From the NCBI RefSeq assembly GCF_042679085.1, contig NZ_JBHTLQ010000006.1, positions 80,552 to 144,551 on the forward strand: a DNA stretch of 64,000 nt. The letters run 5' to 3'. This stretch comes from Phenylobacterium conjunctum (lineage in GTDB: Bacteria; Pseudomonadota; Alphaproteobacteria; Caulobacterales; Caulobacteraceae). A program made the translations under genes and the position numbers. Positions 32,833 through 41,611 of this stretch are shown piece after piece. Positions within the stretch are counted from its first letter, which is position 1. Every line of letters starts with the position of its first letter. The notes below the pieces were generated by a model. The model was not told the origin of the DNA. It did no database searches and saw only the letters and a list, made by a program, of their open reading frames with translations.

Positions 32833-32946
32833 CTGTCATCCCGGGCGCAGCGAAGCGGAGACCCGGGACCCATAGACACTGATCCTTCCGGACTGTCCCG
32901 CGCATCTGGGTCCCGGACAAGCGCTGCCCGCATTCCGGGATGACAG
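32833..32946. repeat. 114-base intergenic palindromic repeat
   Basis: A large inverted repeat: CTGTCATCCCGG at 32833-32844 matches CCGGGATGACAG at 32935-32946, and inner arms ACCCGGGACCCA and TGGGTCCCGG also pair. The spacer lies between the slt and uracil-DNA glycosylase genes. Similar palindromes are dispersed in alphaproteobacterial genomes, but copy number here cannot be judged from one window. Confidence 0.75.
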
Positions 32947-32958
32947 CCTTGAAAGCCG

Positions 32959-33774
32959 CTATTCCCCGCGCTGCGGCCGGTCCAGGCGTTCAGTCAGGGT
33001 CAGGAGGTCGGACCAGGCCTTCTTCTTCGCCGCCGGCTGACGCAGCAGGAAGGCGGGGTGGAGGGTCGGCAGGGCCGGGAGCTCCAGCGCCCCATCAGCG
33101 GAGCGCCATTCGAACCAGCGGCCGCGCAAGGACAGAATGCCTTCCTCCTTCTTCAACAGCGACTTGGTGGAAGGTCCTCCGACCAGCAGCAACATCTTCG
33201 GCCGGACAAGCTGTATGGCGCGCTCCAGGAAGGGCGCGCAGACCGCCTGTTCCGCTGGAGTTGGCGTGCGGTTGCCGGGCGGCCGCCAGAAGACCGTATT
33301 GGTGATGAACACCCGGTCGGTAAGGCCAGCCGCGGCCAGCATGCGGTCGAGCAATTGGCCGGCGCGGCCGACGAAGGGCTCGCCGCGGGCGTCTTCTTCC
33401 GCCCCAGGGCCTTCGCCGATCACCACCAGGGGCGCGTCCGACGCGCCGCGGGCGAACACCGCTTGGCGTGCGGCGCCTTCAAACTTTAGCGGGCAGCCGT
33501 CGAAGCTGGAGATCGCGGCTTTCAGGGCCTCCAGGTCCTGGCAGGCGGCGGCGAGCGCCTGGGCCTGGGCGATGGCGGAGGAGACATCCGGCCCGGCGTT
33601 GGCCGGCGCCCGCTGGGGCGCGACGGCCAGGGGCTTCTTCTCGACCGGCTTGGGCGCGACGAACTTTCCGGCCTCGATCCTGTCGATGGGGGCGTCCAGC
33701 AGCATGGCGTCAACACCCGCCTCGGCCCAGAAGGCGAGCAGGCTTTCGACGGCGGCGGCGCTCTGCGGTGTCAT
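32959..33774 (-). CDS. uracil-DNA glycosylase, family 4-like, with reduced cysteine set
   Basis: Base-excision repair enzyme of 271 residues that removes uracil from DNA. Motifs are GEGPGAEEDARGEPFVGRAGQLLD near 120-143 (motif 1), TVFWRPPGNRTPTPAE near 160-175, and LPTLHPAFLLRQPA (motif 2) near the end. In classical family 4 enzymes four cysteines hold a 4Fe-4S cluster. Here the first and third positions are Phe91 and Trp163, while Cys94 and Cys179 remain, so the cluster is probably absent. I recall a similar pattern in other alphaproteobacterial homologues, so it may be lineage-typical. The first 90 residues are a variable, Ala/Pro-rich extension. The start at 33774 is the family-like Met. 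Confidence 0.87.
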   Translation of the reverse strand: MTPQSAAAVESLLAFWAEAGVDAMLLDAPIDRIEAGKFVAPKPVEKKPLAVAPQRAPANAGPDVSSAIAQAQALAAACQDLEALKAAISSFDGCPLKFEGAARQAVFARGASDAPLVVIGEGPGAEEDARGEPFVGRAGQLLDRMLAAAGLTDRVFITNTVFWRPPGNRTPTPAEQAVCAPFLERAIQLVRPKMLLLVGGPSTKSLLKKEEGILSLRGRWFEWRSADGALELPALPTLHPAFLLRQPAAKKKAWSDLLTLTERLDRPQRGE

Positions 33775-33914
33775 AAACGGGGTTCCGAAATCGTCCTGCG
33801 GCGGAGTTCGCCCTTGACCGCACTCGCACAAGCTAACGATAAGCGGGCCAAGGGATCAACGCCGCTTCACATGCGCCACCCGGCGCAAGGAAGCCAACGG
33901 GAGCTTGAGGGGAT

Positions 33915-35588
33915 ATGAGCGAAGTCGTCGAACGCGAAGCGATGGAATACGACGTCGTCATCGTGGGCGCCGGGCCCTCGGGCCTGTCGGCCGCCATCCG
34001 CCTGAAACAACTGGCCGAAGCCGCCGGGACCGAAATCTCCGTCGCTGTGCTGGAAAAGGGCTCCGAAGTGGGCGCCCACATCCTGTCCGGCGCGGTGATC
34101 GACCCGAAGGGCATTTCCGAGCTGCTGCCGAACTGGAAGGAACTGGGCGTTCCGCTGGAGACCGCGGTCACCCGCGACAAGTTCCTGATGCTGGGCCCGC
34201 AGGGCGAGCTGGACATCAGCTGGGCGCCGTTCCCCAAGTGGATGCTGAACCACGGCAACTACATCGCCAGCCTGGGCAATGTCTGCCGCTGGCTCGGCCA
34301 GCACGCCGAGGCCCTTGGCGTCGAGATCTATCCCGGCATGGCCGCCTCCGAGGTCGTCTATAACGAGGACGGCTCGGTGAAGGGCGTCGTGGCCGGCGTG
34401 TTCGGCATCGGCAAGGACGGCGAGCCCACCGGCGACTACCAGCCGGGCATCGAGCTGCACGCCAAGTACACCTTCATCGGCGAAGGCGTGCGCGGGTCCC
34501 TGTCCAAGCAACTCCAAGCCAAGTTCAACCTGCAGGACGGCAAGGACGCGCAGAAGTTCGGCATCGGGATCAAGGAGCTGTGGCAGGTTCCTGACGCGAA
34601 CTTCGAGTCCGGCCTGACCCAGCACACCTTCGGCTGGCCCCTGGACAACCAGACCGGCGGCGGCAGCTTCATGTACCACTTCGGGGATAACTACGTGGCC
34701 ATCGGCTTCGTGGTGCACCTGAATTACAAGAACCCCTTCATCTCGCCCTTCGACGAGTTCCAGCGCTTCAAGCAACACCCGTCGATCCGCCCCTACCTGG
34801 AAGGCGGCAAGCGTATCGCCTATGGCGCCCGCGCCATCACCGAGGGCGGCTACCAGTCGCTGCCGCAGCTGTACTTCCCGGGCGGCGTGCTGCTGGGCTG
34901 CTCGGCGGGCATGGTCAACGTGCCGCGCATCAAGGGCAGCCATAACGCCGTGAAGTCGGGCATGCTGGCCGCCGAGGCCGCCTTCGAAGCCATCCAGGGC
35001 GGGCGCAGCGGCGATGAGCTGACGTCGTACGAAGAGGCCTACAACGGCTCCTGGATCGCCAAGGAGCTGAAGGCCGTCCGCAACTTCAAGCCGCTGTGGT
35101 CGAAGTTCGGCACCGTGCCAGGCCTGGTCCTGGGCGGCATCGACGCGATCATGGCCAACTGGTTCGGCGGCTGGTCGCCGTGGGGCACGCTGAAGCACGG
35201 CAAGACCGACGCCGCCTCCACGGGCCTGGCCAAGGACTACAAGCCGATCGTCTATCCGAAGCCCGACGGCGTGATCAGCTTCGACAAGCTGTCCTCTGTG
35301 TTCCTGTCCTCGACCAACCACGACGAGAACCAGCCGGCGCACCTGAAGCTGAAGGATCCGTCGGTTCCGATCGAGGTGAACCTGCCCAAGTATGGCGAGC
35401 CGGCGCGGCTGTTCTGCCCCGCGGGCGTCTACGAGGTGCTTTACGACGAGCAGGGCCAGAACCCGAAGTTCCAGATCAACTTCCAGAACTGCGTCCACTG
35501 CAAGACCTGCGACATCAAAGATCCGTCGCAGAACATCAACTGGACCACGCCGCAGGGCGGCGACGGCCCGAACTATCCCAACATGTAA
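33915..35588 (+). CDS. electron transfer flavoprotein-ubiquinone oxidoreductase
   Basis: ETF-QO of 557 residues, an inner-membrane-associated enzyme that passes electrons from ETF (from acyl-CoA and other dehydrogenases) to ubiquinone. The FAD motif GAGPSGLSAAIRLKQ is near 17-31, the ubiquinone-binding hydrophobic region lies in the middle, and the C-terminal 4Fe-4S ferredoxin-like domain carries CPAGVYEV and CVHCKTCDIKDPSQNINW. It links the fatty-acid and amino-acid oxidation genes scattered here to respiration, though ETF subunit genes are not in the window. The start at 33915 follows GAGGGGAT. Confidence 0.95.
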   Translation: MSEVVEREAMEYDVVIVGAGPSGLSAAIRLKQLAEAAGTEISVAVLEKGSEVGAHILSGAVIDPKGISELLPNWKELGVPLETAVTRDKFLMLGPQGELDISWAPFPKWMLNHGNYIASLGNVCRWLGQHAEALGVEIYPGMAASEVVYNEDGSVKGVVAGVFGIGKDGEPTGDYQPGIELHAKYTFIGEGVRGSLSKQLQAKFNLQDGKDAQKFGIGIKELWQVPDANFESGLTQHTFGWPLDNQTGGGSFMYHFGDNYVAIGFVVHLNYKNPFISPFDEFQRFKQHPSIRPYLEGGKRIAYGARAITEGGYQSLPQLYFPGGVLLGCSAGMVNVPRIKGSHNAVKSGMLAAEAAFEAIQGGRSGDELTSYEEAYNGSWIAKELKAVRNFKPLWSKFGTVPGLVLGGIDAIMANWFGGWSPWGTLKHGKTDAASTGLAKDYKPIVYPKPDGVISFDKLSSVFLSSTNHDENQPAHLKLKDPSVPIEVNLPKYGEPARLFCPAGVYEVLYDEQGQNPKFQINFQNCVHCKTCDIKDPSQNINWTTPQGGDGPNYPNM

Positions 35589-35696
35589 GCGGCCAAACGG
35601 GAATTCCGTCCTGGAAAAGGCGGAATTCCCGGCCAAGGCTGGGACGTTATGGCGGTCGTGCTTGCGGCCCGCCTGGAAACCGCAGAGATTCCGTCC

Positions 35697-37397
35697 ATGC
35701 GCCGCTCCGCCCTGCCGCTCGCCGGCCTCGCCATCCCGCTGGTCCTACTCGCCGCCTGCGCCTCGCCCAGCGACCAGGCGTTCGAGGAGCTGAACCCTGG
35801 CCCCAGCTCGCCCTACGGCCTGTTCCTGGCCGGGCAGGGGGCGCTGAACGATGGGCGCAGCCAGCAGGCCTCGGCCTACTTCGACCAGGCGGCCGCCGGG
35901 GACGCCGACGACGAGGGCATGCTTTCCGAGCGGGCCTTCACCGCGGCCCTCCTGTCTGGCGATATTCCCCGCGCCGCGGCCATGGCGCCCAGCGGCCCCA
36001 ATGCGTCTGACGCCACCAAGCGCCTGGGCCGGCTGACCCAGGCCGTCGAGGCCATGGCGTCCGGCAAGCCCAAGCTTGCCCCGCCGCTTCTGAAGCCTGA
36101 GAGCGTCGGCTACCTGCATCGGCAGGTCGGCGCCCTGATGTCGCCCTGGGCGGCGGCGATGGCTGGGGACCAGGAGGGGGCGCTGGTCCGGCCGACCATC
36201 CGCAACGACAAGGTCGTTGAGTTCTTCGGTCTCCTGGGCCAGGCGGCGCTCTATGAACGGGCGCGCCGCTACGATGAGGCGGAGACGGACTACAAGACCC
36301 TGACCGGGATCGATGACCCGGGCGACATGCCGGTGCTGGCCTATGGCGGCTTCCTGGAGCGCCGGGGCCGGCGCGCCGACGCCATCGCCATCTATGACAA
36401 AGGCTTGGCCAGCGCGCCCCAGAACCAGGCGCTGCTGACCGCGCGCGCCCGGGCCGCCGCCAGCAAGGCGGCGCCTGCGGCCGTCGCCCTCAAGGAAGGG
36501 GCGGCCGCCGCCCTGATCGCCCCGGCCGCCAGCATGATGGCCGCCCGGCAGAACCAGAACAGCCTGGCCTATCTGCGGCTCGCCCTGCGCCTGGATCCCC
36601 AGCGCAATGAAGCCTGGCTGATGGTCGGCGACATGATGCAGGCCGCCGGCGACCTCGAGGCGGCCCGCGCCGCCTATGCCCGCCCGAAGGCCGGCTCGCC
36701 GGAATATGACGCCGCCCAGGCCAAGTTGGCCTGGAGCTATCAGTCGGCCGGTGACGGCGAGACCGCGCTGAACCTGGCCCGCCAGGCGGCGGCGCGGGGC
36801 GGCACGGACGCCCAGGTGACCCTGGCCGACCTGCTGCGGGCCAATGAGAAGTTCGGTGAGTCCGCCGAGGTGCTCAGCCGGGTGATGGGGCCGCAGCCGG
36901 ACTGGCGCCTGCTCTACGCCCGCGGGGTGGCCTATGATCAGGCCGGCGACTGGACCAAGGGCGAGGCTGACCTGCAGGCGGCCCTGAAGCTGCGGCCGGA
37001 TGATCCGGAACTCTTGAACTATCTCGGTTATTCCTGGATCGACCGGGGGCAGCGCCTGGACGAAGCCCTGGGCATGGTCCAGCGGGCGGTGGGTGAGAAC
37101 CCGCGCTCCGGCGCCATGGTCGACAGCCTGGGCTGGGCCTATTACCGGCTGGGCGACTACAAGAAGGCCGTCGAGACCCTTGAGAGCGCCGTGGAATTGT
37201 CGGCCGGCGAGCCGGACATCAATGATCACCTGGGCGACGCCTATTGGCGGGTCGGGCGGCGCGACGAGGCGTTGTTCCAGTGGAAGCGTGTCCTGACCCT
37301 GGATCCCGATCCGAAGCTGAAGGCCGCGGTGGAGGCCAAGGTGGCGGCCGGCGGCCTGCCGCCCGCGCCGCCGCCGGCCCAGGTCGCCAAGCAGTAG
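35697..37397 (+). CDS. TPR-repeat lipoprotein
   Basis: Predicted lipoprotein of 566 residues. The lipobox LLAAC ends at Cys21, so it is lipid-anchored, probably in the outer membrane facing the periplasm. Most of the remainder consists of tetratricopeptide repeats, clearest in the C-terminal half (for example LLNYLGYSWIDRGQRLDEALGMVQRAV near 443 and DINDHLGDAYWRVGRRDEAL near 507). TPR lipoproteins serve as scaffolds for envelope complexes. The start at 35697 (MRRSALPL) puts the signal peptide right. ispE follows 12 bases downstream, so the two are cotranscribed, as in other Alphaproteobacteria. Confidence 0.85.
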   Translation: MRRSALPLAGLAIPLVLLAACASPSDQAFEELNPGPSSPYGLFLAGQGALNDGRSQQASAYFDQAAAGDADDEGMLSERAFTAALLSGDIPRAAAMAPSGPNASDATKRLGRLTQAVEAMASGKPKLAPPLLKPESVGYLHRQVGALMSPWAAAMAGDQEGALVRPTIRNDKVVEFFGLLGQAALYERARRYDEAETDYKTLTGIDDPGDMPVLAYGGFLERRGRRADAIAIYDKGLASAPQNQALLTARARAAASKAAPAAVALKEGAAAALIAPAASMMAARQNQNSLAYLRLALRLDPQRNEAWLMVGDMMQAAGDLEAARAAYARPKAGSPEYDAAQAKLAWSYQSAGDGETALNLARQAAARGGTDAQVTLADLLRANEKFGESAEVLSRVMGPQPDWRLLYARGVAYDQAGDWTKGEADLQAALKLRPDDPELLNYLGYSWIDRGQRLDEALGMVQRAVGENPRSGAMVDSLGWAYYRLGDYKKAVETLESAVELSAGEPDINDHLGDAYWRVGRRDEALFQWKRVLTLDPDPKLKAAVEAKVAAGGLPPAPPPAQVAKQ

Positions 37398-37409
37398 GGC
37401 GGGGCGTCC

Positions 37410-38282
<873 letters not shown>

Positions 38283-38293
38283 TCTCCCAAATG

Positions 38294-38319
38294 AAAACGG
38301 GGGCCCCGAAGGACCCCCG
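38294..38319 (-). terminator. amtB terminator
   Basis: On the minus strand a GC stem (CGGGGG/CCCCCG, inner pairs with one mismatch, TTCG-like loop) is followed by TTTTCATTT. It lies 27 bases after the amtB stop and could also slow ispE transcription. Confidence 0.7.
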
Positions 38320-38345
38320 CTCCCAACTCTCCAGTCTCACTTGGA

Positions 38346-39785
38346 CTATTCGTGCAGGGCTTCGCCGTGCAGCGCGATGTCCAGGCCCTCCACTTCGGCT
38401 TCTTCGGAAACCCGAAGGCCGGTGGTGAACTTGCAGATCACCAGGATCACCAGGGTGGCGATGGCGGTCCAGGCCATGGTGATCACCACGCCCTTGGCTT
38501 GGGTCACGATGCTGTGGCCCTCGCCCAGGGAGTTGATCGACGGGTCGGCCAGGACACCGGTGAGCAGGGCCCCGGCGATGCCGCCGATGCCGTGCACGCC
38601 GAAGGCGTCGAGGCTGTCGTCGTACTTGAAGATCTTCTTCAGCCACACCGCGCCGACGTAGCAGACCGCGCCAGCGACGACGCCGATGATCAGCGCGCCT
38701 TGCGGGTTCACGAAGCCGGCGGCCGGGGTGATGGCGACCAGGCCGGCGACGGCGCCGGAGGCCAGGCCCAGCATGCCGGGCTTCTTGCGCTCGACCCACT
38801 CGACAACCATCCAGGCCAGGGCCGCAGCGGCGGTGGCGACTTGGGTGTTCAGCATGGCGGCGGCGGCGATGCCGTCAGCAGCCCATTCCGAACCGGCGTT
38901 GAAGCCGAACCAGCCCACCCACAGCAGCGAGGCGCCGATCATGGTGTAGACGAGGTTGGAAGGAGCCATGTTCTCCGAGCCGTAGCCCTTACGCTTGCCC
39001 ATGAAGAGGGCGCACATCAGGCCCGCGACGCCGGCGTTGATGTGGACCACGGTGCCGCCCGCGAAGTCGAGGACGCCCATCTTGGACAGGAAGCCGCCGC
39101 CCCACACCCAGTGACAGACCGGGGCGTAGACGAAGATCGACCACAGGGTCATGAACAGCAGCATGCCCGAGAACTTCATACGCTCGGCGAAGGCGCCGGC
39201 GATCAGGGCCGGGGTGATGATCGCGAAGGTCATCTGGTAGACGATCCACAGCATCTCCGGCAGGCCCTTGGCCGCCGAGAACGCCGTCTCGGTGGTCACG
39301 CCGTTCAGGAAGAACACGTGGAAGCTGCCGATGTAGGCGTTCAGCGCTTCGTTCTCGTTGACGCCGAAGGCCAGGCTGTAGGTGAAGGCCATCCAGATCA
39401 CCGTCACCAGGCAGGTGATGGCGAAGGACTGGGTCACCGTGGCGATGATGTTCTTGCGACGCACCATGCCGCCGTAGAACAGGGCCAAGCCCGGAATGGT
39501 CATCAGCAGGACCAGGGCGGTGGAGGTGAGGATCCACGCGGCGCCGGCCGAGTCGAGTTCGAGCTTGGCCTGGTGCGGCAGCAGGGCCGGACCCGCGGCT
39601 TCTTCGGTCGCGGCGGGCGCGGCCTCAGGCGCCGGAGCGGCCTCGGCAGGGGCCGGAGCCTCGGCCGCGGGCGCGGCGGCGGCCGGCGGGGCCTCCTGGG
39701 CTAGGGCCGGAGCAGCCAGCGGCGCTCCCAGCATGGCGGCAGCGAAGGCGAGCCCCGCAAACCTCTTAAGTGCGAATGATTTCAT
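38346..39785 (-). CDS. amtB: ammonium transporter
   Basis: Amt-family ammonium channel of 479 residues in the inner membrane. A signal peptide ends near residue 29 (ALAQ), followed by an Ala/Pro/Glu-rich linker of about 40 residues. The 11-helix channel then begins (AWILTSTALVLLMTIPGLALFYGGMVRRKN near 83-112). The twin-histidine pore region and VHINAGVAGL block are present, and the C-terminal tail contacts GlnK in relatives. It lies 39 bases after glnK in the usual glnK-amtB operon, induced under nitrogen limitation in other bacteria; I found no clear NtrC or sigma-54 site upstream. Confidence 0.95.
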   Translation of the reverse strand: MKSFALKRFAGLAFAAAMLGAPLAAPALAQEAPPAAAAPAAEAPAPAEAAPAPEAAPAATEEAAGPALLPHQAKLELDSAGAAWILTSTALVLLMTIPGLALFYGGMVRRKNIIATVTQSFAITCLVTVIWMAFTYSLAFGVNENEALNAYIGSFHVFFLNGVTTETAFSAAKGLPEMLWIVYQMTFAIITPALIAGAFAERMKFSGMLLFMTLWSIFVYAPVCHWVWGGGFLSKMGVLDFAGGTVVHINAGVAGLMCALFMGKRKGYGSENMAPSNLVYTMIGASLLWVGWFGFNAGSEWAADGIAAAAMLNTQVATAAAALAWMVVEWVERKKPGMLGLASGAVAGLVAITPAAGFVNPQGALIIGVVAGAVCYVGAVWLKKIFKYDDSLDAFGVHGIGGIAGALLTGVLADPSINSLGEGHSIVTQAKGVVITMAWTAIATLVILVICKFTTGLRVSEEAEVEGLDIALHGEALHE

Positions 39786-39824
39786 GTGATTATCCCCTTG
39801 TCCCGATGTGTCCGCTGCGCCGCG

Positions 39825-40163
39825 TCAGAGCGCGGCCGTGCCGGACTCGCCGGTCCGAATGCGCACGGCGTCCTCGACGTTGAGGACGAAGATCTTGCCG
39901 TCCCCGATCTTGCCCGTGGCGGCGGCGGCCTTGACCGCTTCGACCGCCTTGGCCGCGGCGCTGTCGTCGACAACCGCCTCGAGCTTCACCTTCGGCACGA
40001 AGTTCACCTGGTACTCAGCGCCCCGGTAGATCTCCGTCTGGCCCTTCTGACGGCCGTAGCCCTTCACTTCCGAGACCGTCAGGCCTTCGACGCCGGCGGC
40101 GACAAGCGCTTCGCGCACGTCGTCCAGCTTGAAGGGTTTGACGATCGCCATGATCAATTTCAT
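39825..40163 (-). CDS. glnK: nitrogen regulatory protein P-II
   Basis: PII signal protein of 112 residues that senses 2-oxoglutarate and ATP/ADP and blocks AmtB when nitrogen is plentiful. The T-loop has GRQKGQTEIYRGAEYQVNF with Tyr51, the uridylylation site. The family start KLIMAIVKPFKLDDV follows Met1 at 40163; a 45-residue longer frame runs into non-coding sequence and is rejected. It is the first gene of the operon with amtB. Called glnK rather than glnB from its amtB linkage. Confidence 0.95.
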   Translation of the reverse strand: MKLIMAIVKPFKLDDVREALVAAGVEGLTVSEVKGYGRQKGQTEIYRGAEYQVNFVPKVKLEAVVDDSAAAKAVEAVKAAAATGKIGDGKIFVLNVEDAVRIRTGESGTAAL

Positions 40164-40534
40164 CCGCTCGCTCCCACGCGGCTCTGATGTGTCCGCGCCC
40201 GTGAATTTTCCCGTCCGCCATCGGAAGGAGGCCCCCGACAACACGGCGACGCTAGCGAGGGCCGGCCCGGGAAGCCGCGTGCGGTAAGGAATGATCAAGG
40301 AAAAGACGGCAGGCGCCTAAGAACGCGCCATAACCGCCCTTCGCCGCCCTCGAAATGTGCAGATTGCCCCTCCGGGGGGCGGGGCGTGGCGCCCAAACCC
40401 GTGGCGCCGTCATCAGGGCGCCCAAGTTTCGGGATCAAGTGTCCCTAGGCGACCCTGAACGGGCGCGGCGTCATTGACAGGGGCGCCGGGCCTGGCGCAC
40501 GGCCTCGTCCGCATCTCCCCTTGCGAGGATTTTT
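40164..40534. other. divergent intergenic region, 371 bases
   Basis: This spacer separates glnK from the fasciclin gene and should hold both promoters. A perfect TTGACA is at 40474-40479, but no matching -10 box is visible 17 bases later. Several GGCGCC-type repeats lie between 40395 and 40430. No small gene is convincing. Confidence 0.5.
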
Positions 40535-41089
40535 ATGTACCTGACCCGTTCCCTGATCGCCGGCGCCGCCCTGGCCCTGACCGCCGGCGCCGCGTTTGCT
40601 CAAGTTCCCGCCGCCGCGCCCGCGCCCGCCGCCGCGCCGGCCCCGGTGGTCGCCGCCTGCGATGCGGTCGACACCCTGAAGGCCTCGGGTCAGTTCACGA
40701 TCTTCCTCAAGGCGACCGACGCCACCAATCTCACGGCCTTCATCAAGGCCAACAAGGCCGAGACCATCTTCGCGCCCACCGACGCCGCCTTCGCCGCCCT
40801 GCCGGCCGGCGAGCTTGACCGCATCATGGCCCAGCCGGCCCGCGCGGAACTGCAGAAGCTGCTGATCTACCACATGATCAACGCCAAGGTTCCGAGCTCG
40901 GAATTCAAGGGCGCCGTGCGCCAGGCCCCGACCATGGCCGGCCTGCCGGTGGAACTCGACGGCGGCGAAACGCTTAAAGTCAACGACGCCGCCATCGTTC
41001 AGCCCGATGTGCTCGTCTCGAACGGCGTCATCCACGTGATCGACAAGGTGCTGTCGCCGGCCAAGGCGCCCGCGCCCGCCGCCAACTAG
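40535..41089 (+). CDS. secreted fasciclin (FAS1) domain protein
   Basis: Protein of 184 residues with one FAS1 adhesion-type domain. A signal peptide ends near residue 22 (AFAQ), then an Ala/Pro linker of about 20 residues. The FAS1 H1 motif (ANKAETIFAPTDAAFAALP near 70-88) and H2 motif (VLVSNGVIHVIDKVLSP near 157-173) are both clear. Bacterial FAS1 proteins are secreted or periplasmic and linked to adhesion or matrix; the exact role is unknown. A small secreted protein gene follows 51 bases later. Confidence 0.9.
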   Translation: MYLTRSLIAGAALALTAGAAFAQVPAAAPAPAAAPAPVVAACDAVDTLKASGQFTIFLKATDATNLTAFIKANKAETIFAPTDAAFAALPAGELDRIMAQPARAELQKLLIYHMINAKVPSSEFKGAVRQAPTMAGLPVELDGGETLKVNDAAIVQPDVLVSNGVIHVIDKVLSPAKAPAPAAN

Positions 41090-41091
41090 CT

Positions 41092-41121
41092 GGAGCCCGC
41101 AGGTTTTCGTCTTCGGGCTCC
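41092..41121 (+). promoter_or_regulatory. hairpin after the fasciclin gene
   Basis: GGAGCCCG (41092-41099) and CGGGCTCC (41114-41121) form an 8-base-pair stem with a 14-base loop, 2 bases after the fasciclin stop and 19 before the next start. No T tract follows, so it may be an mRNA stability element. Confidence 0.4.
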
Positions 41122-41140
41122 GCCAATAGGAGCAACGAAG

Positions 41141-41512
41141 ATGAAAACCCGGCTTTTCCTCACCGCCGCTGTGATGTCGGTCCTGGCCTGCGCCGCCCAC
41201 GCCCAGACCGCGACCGACCCGCAAAGCCAGCCCAGCGCCGCGCCCGCGCCGAACGTGGCGGGTCCTGGCCAGCCCGGCATGCCCGCGCATGACGCCCAAG
41301 GCGATGCTGTGATGGGCGGCGCTGTGGCGAACCCGCCGATGGATCCGGCCATGGGCGCGCCGTCCGCGATGGGGGCGGGGGCGGACGTCGCCGCCACGGT
41401 GACCACGACCACCGTCACCAACGGTCCCATCGCCGATACGCCGGAGAACCGGGCCAAGTACGGCCAGCCGATGTCGCGGGCCGGGAAGGCCTCGAAGGCG
41501 CGCGGCAACTAA
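41141..41512 (+). CDS. small secreted Ala/Pro/Met-rich protein of unknown function
   Basis: Protein of 123 residues with a signal peptide ending near residue 22 (AHAQ). The mature part is low in complexity: Pro-, Ala-, Gly- and Met-rich, with a Val/Thr run (VAATVTTTTVTNG near 83-95) and a C-terminal TPENRAKYGQPMSRAGK segment. I do not recognise a family. It may be a periplasmic accessory protein cotranscribed with the fasciclin gene. A strong terminator-like hairpin follows it. Confidence 0.7.
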   Translation: MKTRLFLTAAVMSVLACAAHAQTATDPQSQPSAAPAPNVAGPGQPGMPAHDAQGDAVMGGAVANPPMDPAMGAPSAMGAGADVAATVTTTTVTNGPIADTPENRAKYGQPMSRAGKASKARGN

Positions 41513-41546
41513 GCCTCAGCCCGCGCCCGCGCGGCGTCAGGGATGC

Positions 41547-41575
41547 TTGAGTCGGAGGTCGGCGGGCCCTATGGT
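41547..41575 (+). promoter_or_regulatory. likely glyQ promoter overlapping a terminator hairpin
   Basis: TTGAGT (41547-41552) and TATGGT (41570-41575) are 17 bases apart. The -10 box falls in the loop of the terminator hairpin 41558-41590, so transcription would begin near 41582 with a leader of about 30 bases. Confidence 0.45.
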
Positions 41576-41590
41576 CCGCCGACTTTTTTT
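41558..41590 (+). terminator. strong terminator hairpin in the glyQ leader region
   Basis: GTCGGCGG and CCGCCGAC (8-base-pair stem) are followed directly by seven T residues (41584-41590). This is a textbook intrinsic terminator for the upstream small-protein unit, and it lies only 21 bases before the glyQ start. Confidence 0.88.
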
Positions 41591-41611
41591 GCGCCCGCGA
41601 ACAAACACCTC

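Noticed and set aside
40164..40320. Sigma-54 promoter for glnK-amtB
   Set aside because: A TGGC occurs, but no GC doublet stands at the required spacing.
40474..40502. TTGACA upstream of the fasciclin gene as a full promoter
   Set aside because: The -35 box is perfect but no reasonable -10 box occurs 15-19 bases later.
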